NCBI RefSeq assembly: GCF_002339505.1
Contig: NZ_DDJO01000009.1
Span: forward strand, 24,414 to 88,413
Length of the DNA stretch: 64,000 bases
From: Corynebacterium sp. UBA2622
GTDB lineage: Bacteria; Actinomycetota; Actinomycetes; Mycobacteriales; Mycobacteriaceae
Direction of reading: 5' to 3'
The translations under genes were made by a program, and so were the position numbers. Positions 59,306 through 64,000 of the stretch are shown here, piece by piece. The notes beneath the pieces are model-generated. The model searched no databases. It worked only from the letters and a program-made list of their open reading frames with translations, and was not told where the DNA came from. Every line of letters starts with the position of its first letter. Position 1 is the stretch's first letter.

Positions 59306-59857
59306 ATGATCGCCGTTCACGCCCGCTACCGCGGAAGGGAGAAACGACGCGCCGACGTGGTGCGGCGCTCCGCCGAGGCCCTCTCGACCCTGCCGGGCGT
59401 GGGTGCGTTCGAGGTGGTCGGCGTGGAGGACATCCGCGCCCACGTGGAAGACCCCGAAGCCGCGCTTAGCGTGATCATGGCTCTCCTGTCTGACGGCAAC
59501 TGGGCCATCGGCCTTGGTATCACCAACGAGGGCGCGGCCCTCTACGCCGCGACGGACGCCGCGGGAACGCGGCCCGCGACGGTGGCCGTCAAGGTCGACG
59601 CACCCGACGCTGGGACGGACGCCGATGACATCGCAGCCGCGCTGGCCCTGCTTGGCCACGTGGTGCACAAACGCACCCTGGAGGGGCGCGAGGCCACGGC
59701 ACTGCTGCGCAGCGGATTGAACCAGAACGAGGCGGCGGCTGAGCTGGGCATCACCAAGCAGGCGATGAGCCAGCGCCTCCGCGCCGCCGGCTGGCGGGCG
59801 GAGCAGGCCGGCTGGAAACTGGTTCTGAACCTGGTTACTCGGGCCGCGGGGCGCTGA
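59306..59857 (+). CDS. Helix-turn-helix protein of unknown role
   Basis: 183 residues. The C-terminal helix-turn-helix is clear: NQNEAAAELGITKQAMSQRL (about 140-160). The N-terminal ~130 residues are an alpha/beta region without a recognised domain, in the style of SatD-related actinobacterial proteins that couple a sensing region to a Fis/LuxR-like HTH. Overlaps the convergent SPFH gene by 23 bases. Confidence 0.7.
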   Translation: MIAVHARYRGREKRRADVVRRSAEALSTLPGVGAFEVVGVEDIRAHVEDPEAALSVIMALLSDGNWAIGLGITNEGAALYAATDAAGTRPATVAVKVDAPDAGTDADDIAAALALLGHVVHKRTLEGREATALLRSGLNQNEAAAELGITKQAMSQRLRAAGWRAEQAGWKLVLNLVTRAAGR

Positions 59858-61010
59858 TCCCGCGCTCGGGTCCGGCCTCCGCGATGGCGTTGGAGGCGAC
59901 TGCGGTCGGGTCCGGGTCATCCACGTGCTTGTTCGCCACCGCGCGGGCCTCGGCGAGGGCCTTGGCCAGTTCGGGGTCGGTGGAGGTGTCGAACCACTGG
60001 TCCGTGTCCTCCCGTCCGGCCATGTCGCGTGTGGCTTCGTCGACACGCCCCGGCTCGTAGCGGAAGACGCCGTCGTCGTCCTTCTGCGCGAAGGCCCTGG
60101 CGAACTGCTCGAGGGAGTCGCCGAAGGTGGAGGGGATCATCCACATGGTCGCGGCCTCGTTGTCCGCGATCTTCGGCAGCTTGTCCAGGTACTGGTACGC
60201 GAGGAGCTCAGGTGTCACACCGGAGGACTTGATGGCCGCGTTGACCTTCTGGATCGCCCGGGCTTCACCCTGGGCCTCCAGGTACTTCGCCGCGCGCTCG
60301 CCCTCTGCGCGCAGGATCATCGCCTGGCGCTCCGCCTCGGCGTTGAGGATGGAAGCGTGCTTCTCGCCCTCAGCGGAGAGGATGCGGGCCTGCTTCTCGC
60401 CCTCAGCGGTCTTGATGTCGGACTCGCGCTTGCCCTCTGCGGTCAGAATCATGGCGCGCTTCTCCCGGTCCGCCTTCATCTGGATCTCCATGGACTGCTG
60501 GATCGACGGCGGCGGATCGATCGCCTTGAGCTCGACCCGGCTGATGCGCAGGCCCCACTTGGCGGTGGCGGCGTCGAGCTCCCCGCGCAGCCGGCGGTTG
60601 ATCGTCTCGCGGGAGGTAAGGGTTTCCTCCAGGGTCATGCCGCCCACGACGTCGCGAAGCGTCGCCACCGAGATCTGCTCCACGCCGACGAGGTAGTTGT
60701 CCACACCGTAAATGGCCTTTGCGGGGTCGGTGATCTGGAAGGTGACCACGATGTCAATGGCAACCGTGAGGTTGTCCTGGGTGATCACTGCCTGGGGCGG
60801 GAAGGAGACGACGCGCTCGCGCGTGTCAACGCGGGCGCGTACCCGGTCGACGAAGGGGACGAGCAGGGTCACTCCGCCGGAGACGGTGCGGGTGTAGCGG
60901 GCGAGGCGCTCGATCACGGCGGCCTCACCCTGGGGGATCAATTTGATGGAGCTGAACAGTACCGCCACCACCAGGATGACGATGGCCAGGGCAATAAGTG
61001 AACCCATCAT
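59835..61010 (-). CDS. SPFH/Band 7 (stomatin/QmcA-like) membrane protein
   Basis: 391 residues. An N-terminal hydrophobic anchor (about 5-22), Band 7 domain (about 23-190, with VPFVDRVRARVDTRERV) and a long coiled coil of alternating AEGE/AEGEKQA repeats (about 190-260), then a variable tail. Stomatin-like proteins form membrane microdomains with NfeD. TAATG overlap with nfeD at 61010, so they are translationally linked. Confidence 0.92.
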   Translation of the reverse strand: MMGSLIALAIVILVVAVLFSSIKLIPQGEAAVIERLARYTRTVSGGVTLLVPFVDRVRARVDTRERVVSFPPQAVITQDNLTVAIDIVVTFQITDPAKAIYGVDNYLVGVEQISVATLRDVVGGMTLEETLTSRETINRRLRGELDAATAKWGLRISRVELKAIDPPPSIQQSMEIQMKADREKRAMILTAEGKRESDIKTAEGEKQARILSAEGEKHASILNAEAERQAMILRAEGERAAKYLEAQGEARAIQKVNAAIKSSGVTPELLAYQYLDKLPKIADNEAATMWMIPSTFGDSLEQFARAFAQKDDDGVFRYEPGRVDEATRDMAGREDTDQWFDTSTDPELAKALAEARAVANKHVDDPDPTAVASNAIAEAGPERGISAPRPE

Positions 61011-61435
61011 TAGTCCTTCCAGACGACCGCAACCGGGCCGTCGATGTCGGAAACGGTCACGGTGTCACCCGCGGGGATGGCCACCGCGGGGTCGAGGGAG
61101 CGCGCGGACCAGATCGAGCCATCCAGCCGGACCTGTCCGCCGCCCGGGGTGATGCCTTCGATCACCACCGCCCGCGTGCCGACGAGGGCGCGGGGCGAAT
61201 CGTCGTAGGAGGTGGGCCGCAGGAAGCGCTTGTGCAGGTAGGGCCGAAGGAAAAACCAGAACACCGCTGATGAGACGGCGAAGACCGCCACCTCGGCACC
61301 AAGGGTCAACCCGGCCAGCGCCGCCGCGGCTGTGGTGAGCGCCCCTGCCGCGAGCATGAGAAAGGTGAATTCTCCGGCGGCCAGCTCGAGACCCGCCAGT
61401 ACAACCGCTGCGATAAACCAGATGAGTGCTCCCAC
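61010..61435 (-). CDS. NfeD family protein
   Basis: 141 residues: three to four transmembrane helices (about 3-65) and a C-terminal NfeD OB-fold (about 75-141, with LVGTRAVVIEGITPGGGQVRLDGSIW). Typical partner of SPFH proteins, with which it overlaps. ATG 61435; immediate upstream gene is the DUF3097 protein. Confidence 0.92.
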   Translation of the reverse strand: MGALIWFIAAVVLAGLELAAGEFTFLMLAAGALTTAAAALAGLTLGAEVAVFAVSSAVFWFFLRPYLHKRFLRPTSYDDSPRALVGTRAVVIEGITPGGGQVRLDGSIWSARSLDPAVAIPAGDTVTVSDIDGPVAVVWKD

Positions 61436-61444
61436 AGCACCAGG

Positions 61445-62290
61445 CTACATGTCCTCCTTGCGCAGATCCGGGTTCGTGACAAAGTCGATGAGGCGCTCGA
61501 CGGCCCCGATGAGCGTGTAATCGAGGTCGCGGAAGCTCGACACCGACCCGTAGACCCGGCGCCACCCCTCCCTGGGGTCGGACCAGCCGAGGCGGGAGCA
61601 CACTCCCGTCTTCCAGTCCTCCCCGTACGGCACCTCCGGCCACGCGGGGATACCCACACTGGACGGTTTCACGGCCGCCCAGATATCGATGTACGGGTGT
61701 CCCGTGACCAGGACGTGGGGCCCGACGTGCTCCACGAGCCTCGACTCCTTGGTCCCCTCGATGAGATGGTCGGCCAGCACACCGATGCGGCGGCCGGGGC
61801 CGGGCCCGAACTCCGCCAGGCGCTCCTCCAGGTTGTCCAACCCCTCGAGGTACTCCACCACCACGCCCTCGACCCTGAGGTCGTGGCCCCACACCTTCTC
61901 CACGATGGAGGCGTCGTGAATACCCTCCACCCAGATCCTGCTCGGCATGGCGACCTTGGCCGTGACGTTTTCCACGCGCCGCGAACCCGAATTGGAGATG
62001 CGGGGAGTTTCGGCGGGCTTCTCCACGTATCGCGTAAGTGTGACCCGCCGCCCCTCAACCAGGAAGGCCCCGGGCAGAAGTTTGAACAGCCGCTGCGTCC
62101 CACGGCGGTCCTCCAGGCGGATGAAGTCCCCGTCGTAGGTCCGTTCGAAACCCACCACGGCACCGACGAAATCGTCCCCGACCACCTCCGCGACTATCCC
62201 GGGCTGCGCCGGAACTTGGGGGTACACCGGCGCCTTCTGCCGCGCGTGCCCCTTGAGAATGTCCCCGCCGTACCGATCATCGAAGCCCAT
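61445..62290 (-). CDS. DUF3097 family protein
   Basis: 281 residues. The DUF3097 signature is recognised: N-terminal MGFDDRYGGDIL, IWVEGIHDASIVEKVWGHDLRVEGVVVE and HVLVTGHPYIDIWAAV. An actinobacteria-specific soluble protein with Toprim-like elements; function unknown. First gene of the nfeD-SPFH run (ten-base gap). Confidence 0.88.
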   Translation of the reverse strand: MGFDDRYGGDILKGHARQKAPVYPQVPAQPGIVAEVVGDDFVGAVVGFERTYDGDFIRLEDRRGTQRLFKLLPGAFLVEGRRVTLTRYVEKPAETPRISNSGSRRVENVTAKVAMPSRIWVEGIHDASIVEKVWGHDLRVEGVVVEYLEGLDNLEERLAEFGPGPGRRIGVLADHLIEGTKESRLVEHVGPHVLVTGHPYIDIWAAVKPSSVGIPAWPEVPYGEDWKTGVCSRLGWSDPREGWRRVYGSVSSFRDLDYTLIGAVERLIDFVTNPDLRKEDM

Positions 62291-62310
62291 AGTGCGCAGA
62301 TTCTATCCGC

Positions 62311-62323
62311 TATGATGGCCGCG
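62311..62323 (+). promoter_or_regulatory. -10 element of the 62324 gene, leaderless GTG start
   Basis: TATGAT (62311-62316) is followed by seven bases (GGCCGCG) and GTG. This is the same spacing as aspA on the other strand. Confidence 0.5.
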
Positions 62324-63085
62324 GTGTACACGCGCGCCGAAGTCTATTCACCCCTCCAGAACACCGCGGTGTGGCTCGCTGCCTGGCTCTACGGGGCGGA
62401 AGCGACGGACAACCTCCTCGACGCCCTCGCCGACCTCGGGGGTGCGCACACCTACGGCGGGTCACCGGTCACGGCATTGCTTGGCGACGTCCGGGCCGCT
62501 GCGGACCTTTCCTCACCCGACCCGGTCGTGCGTCTCATCCTGTGGGGACCCGGCCAGGCGGCGGGCATCCCGGCAGGCTCCCACGCCGCCGATGCCCTAA
62601 CCCCGGCCGGAGCCCTTGCCGTCCGGGAGAGCGACGCGCTCACCCATATCCTCGTCCCCACCTACGGGGCGGGCGGCGTGGAGTGGCGTTGGTTCGAGGA
62701 GACGGAGCGCCTCCCGGAGCCGGAGTGGCTCACCCCTGGAGAAGCGGACGCGCTGCTCTCGGCGGCGACGGATCAGGCGGCGGCGCTCATCGAGGCACTC
62801 GGGGGCACCAGTGCGGACGTGCCGAACCCCCGGCTGACGGTGGGGGCGTTATCGGATTTCTACGACACCCCCGGCCTGCCCGGTAGCACCACCCCGCGGG
62901 CGGCGAAGCTGTTCGCGCGGGCCGACCGGGTCGCGGCGATCATCGAGACCGTCACCGACCGCGTCGGCGACCACAGCCTCGACCCCCACCTCTTCGCGCT
63001 GTGGCGCCACATCCGCACCGCCCGCATGGCGGGCGTGGCCGATGCCGTGCACGACCTGTGGCGCGAGGCGAACCGGGGGGCCTAG
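62324..63085 (+). CDS. Conserved hypothetical protein
   Basis: 253 residues, soluble, acidic, with no recognisable domain. It begins VYTRAEVYSPLQNTAVWLAAWLYG. A GTG start is chosen on the basis of the -10 spacing; upstream in-frame ATGs lie inside the -10. It overlaps the convergent ferrochelatase by four bases. As recalled, such a protein lies next to hemH in related genomes, but no role is established. Confidence 0.75.
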   Translation: MYTRAEVYSPLQNTAVWLAAWLYGAEATDNLLDALADLGGAHTYGGSPVTALLGDVRAAADLSSPDPVVRLILWGPGQAAGIPAGSHAADALTPAGALAVRESDALTHILVPTYGAGGVEWRWFEETERLPEPEWLTPGEADALLSAATDQAAALIEALGGTSADVPNPRLTVGALSDFYDTPGLPGSTTPRAAKLFARADRVAAIIETVTDRVGDHSLDPHLFALWRHIRTARMAGVADAVHDLWREANRGA

Positions 63086-64000
63086 GAGCCGGCCGGCGCC
63101 GGGCGCCGCGGGGCACAGCATCCCGGGGTGCAGGGGGCCCCGTTGACGGTACAACCCTGCACGGAGACCGTCGACAAGCTGGCGGGTTCGGCGCCCTGGG
63201 CGACGTTCTCCGCGAGGTCGACGACGATCTTGGCGAAGTCCTCCGTCAGGCCCACGGTGGGAAGGCGGTCGAGCGTCATGCCCTTTTCCTGGAGCGCCTC
63301 CTTGAGCTCGGTATCGAGGTCCCACACGACCTCCATATGGTCGGTGATGAAGCCGACGGGAACACAGATGACGTGGCCGGTGCCCTGCTGCTCGTGCAGC
63401 TCGAGGGAGCGGTCGACCACGTCCGGCTCGAGCCACGGGGTCGCCGGGTTTCCGGAGCGGGACTGCCAGACGACCTCGTAGTCGTCGACACCCGCGGCGT
63501 CGGCGATCAGGCGGGCGGCTTCCGCCACCTGGCGGGAGTACAGGTGGGCGTCCTCGGGGCCGCCCGATGCCTCGTCGGCCACGGACGGGACGCTGTGGGC
63601 GGAGAAGAGAACCTTGGTCGCCCCCTGGTCCGCCTTCGCCCAGGCCTCGCGGAGATTCTCGGCGTTGAGACGAATGAAGTCGGGGTGACCGTAGAACTGC
63701 CACAACTTGGTGAATTCCACCTCGGGTGCCACCTCCCGTAGGCGGATGATGTCCTCGTCGTACTGGCGGCAGGCGGAGTAACCGCCCCAGGCGGAGGTGG
63801 CGAAGACCAGGACGCGGCGGTGCCTGTCGGCGCTGAGCTGCTTTGCGGCATCCTCACCGTAGGGGTGCCAGTTGCGGTTTCCGAAGTAGACGGGCAAATC
63901 GATGCCGCGCGTGCGCAGCTCCGCCTCCACGTTGGCGATAATGGTCCGGTTCTGCTCCGTGATGGGGCTCACGCCACCGAAGTGGAAGTAGTGCTCCCCC
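63082..64000 (-). CDS. hemH: Ferrochelatase (coproporphyrin-dependent type), partial
   Basis: At least 306 residues; the N-terminus lies beyond the right edge. It inserts Fe2+ into coproporphyrin III (Gram-positive CpfC route). Visible: GEHYFHFGGVSPIT, the catalytic-His loop LFSAHSVPSV, and QSRSGNPATPWLEPDV. The C-terminus, GCTVNGAPCTPGCCAP, has four cysteines characteristic of [2Fe-2S] actinobacterial ferrochelatases. Stop overlaps the convergent gene at 63082-63085. Confidence 0.94.
   Translation of the reverse strand, partial: GEHYFHFGGVSPITEQNRTIIANVEAELRTRGIDLPVYFGNRNWHPYGEDAAKQLSADRHRRVLVFATSAWGGYSACRQYDEDIIRLREVAPEVEFTKLWQFYGHPDFIRLNAENLREAWAKADQGATKVLFSAHSVPSVADEASGGPEDAHLYSRQVAEAARLIADAAGVDDYEVVWQSRSGNPATPWLEPDVVDRSLELHEQQGTGHVICVPVGFITDHMEVVWDLDTELKEALQEKGMTLDRLPTVGLTEDFAKIVVDLAENVAQGAEPASLSTVSVQGCTVNGAPCTPGCCAPRRPAPAGS

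Overview
The window looks like a high-GC chromosome segment of a Corynebacterium. The lineage markers seen are RbpA, mycothiol ligase MshC, separate Lnt and Ppm1, PafBC, a Pup/Dop/PafA/ARC pupylation set without 20S proteasome genes, and an actinobacterial ferrochelatase with C-terminal cysteines. As I remember it, the order gnd ... ndh ... rbpA-ppm1-lnt ... helY-tatCA-pafCBA-pup-dop ... arc ... aspA-hisG-hisE ... mshC-uppP-lipoprotein-pyrD ... hemH follows the C. glutamicum gnd-to-hemH segment. No phage, insertion sequence, CRISPR array or rRNA operon is visible.

Layout. 0-9.5 kb: a vWA protein, an unassigned conserved gene and two CNNM/CBS proteins in one run, then a DEAD-box helicase, gnd, a hot-dog thioesterase and CorA. 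9.5-13 kb: a pyruvate formate-lyase operon in which the enzyme is encoded as a core lacking the glycyl-radical domain plus a separate 83-residue glycyl-radical protein, followed by the activase. 13-20 kb: type II NADH dehydrogenase, a degenerate cyclopropane-synthase-like protein, an epimerase, an alpha/beta hydrolase, YceI, a small zinc-ribbon-like protein and RbpA. 19.8-30 kb: Ppm1/Lnt, FxsA, a secretory lipase, an SDR, a prolidase, HelY and TatC/TatA.

30-43 kb: PafC, PafB, PafA, Pup and Dop, interrupted from ARC by pdxT-pdxS, a divergent MocR regulator (PdxR-like) and a DUF222/HNH gene. Then come TrmI and an M18 aminopeptidase. 43-50 kb: a RecB-like nuclease, an ABC exporter, and an aspA-dcu-fhs run on the minus strand. 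Fumarate from aspartate, C4-dicarboxylate exchange and formate capture by Fhs complement the PFL operon and suggest a facultatively fermentative lifestyle (inference).

49.8-64 kb: hisE-hisG, a HAD phosphatase, MshC, UppP, a lipoprotein, PyrD, a PEBP protein, tRNA-Leu(GAG), a 490-bp gene-free block of tandem palindromic repeats, LysE and TVP38 membrane proteins, an HTH protein, an SPFH/NfeD pair, a DUF3097 protein, a hypothetical protein and ferrochelatase running off the right edge.

The most interesting items are the split PFL, the palindromic repeat family (57.47-57.90 kb and 39.31-39.39 kb), a MocR regulator lacking its PLP lysine, a LexA-like inverted repeat around the -10 box of the HNH gene, and a -10 hexamer about 7 bases before the start codon of several genes, typical of leaderless mRNAs.
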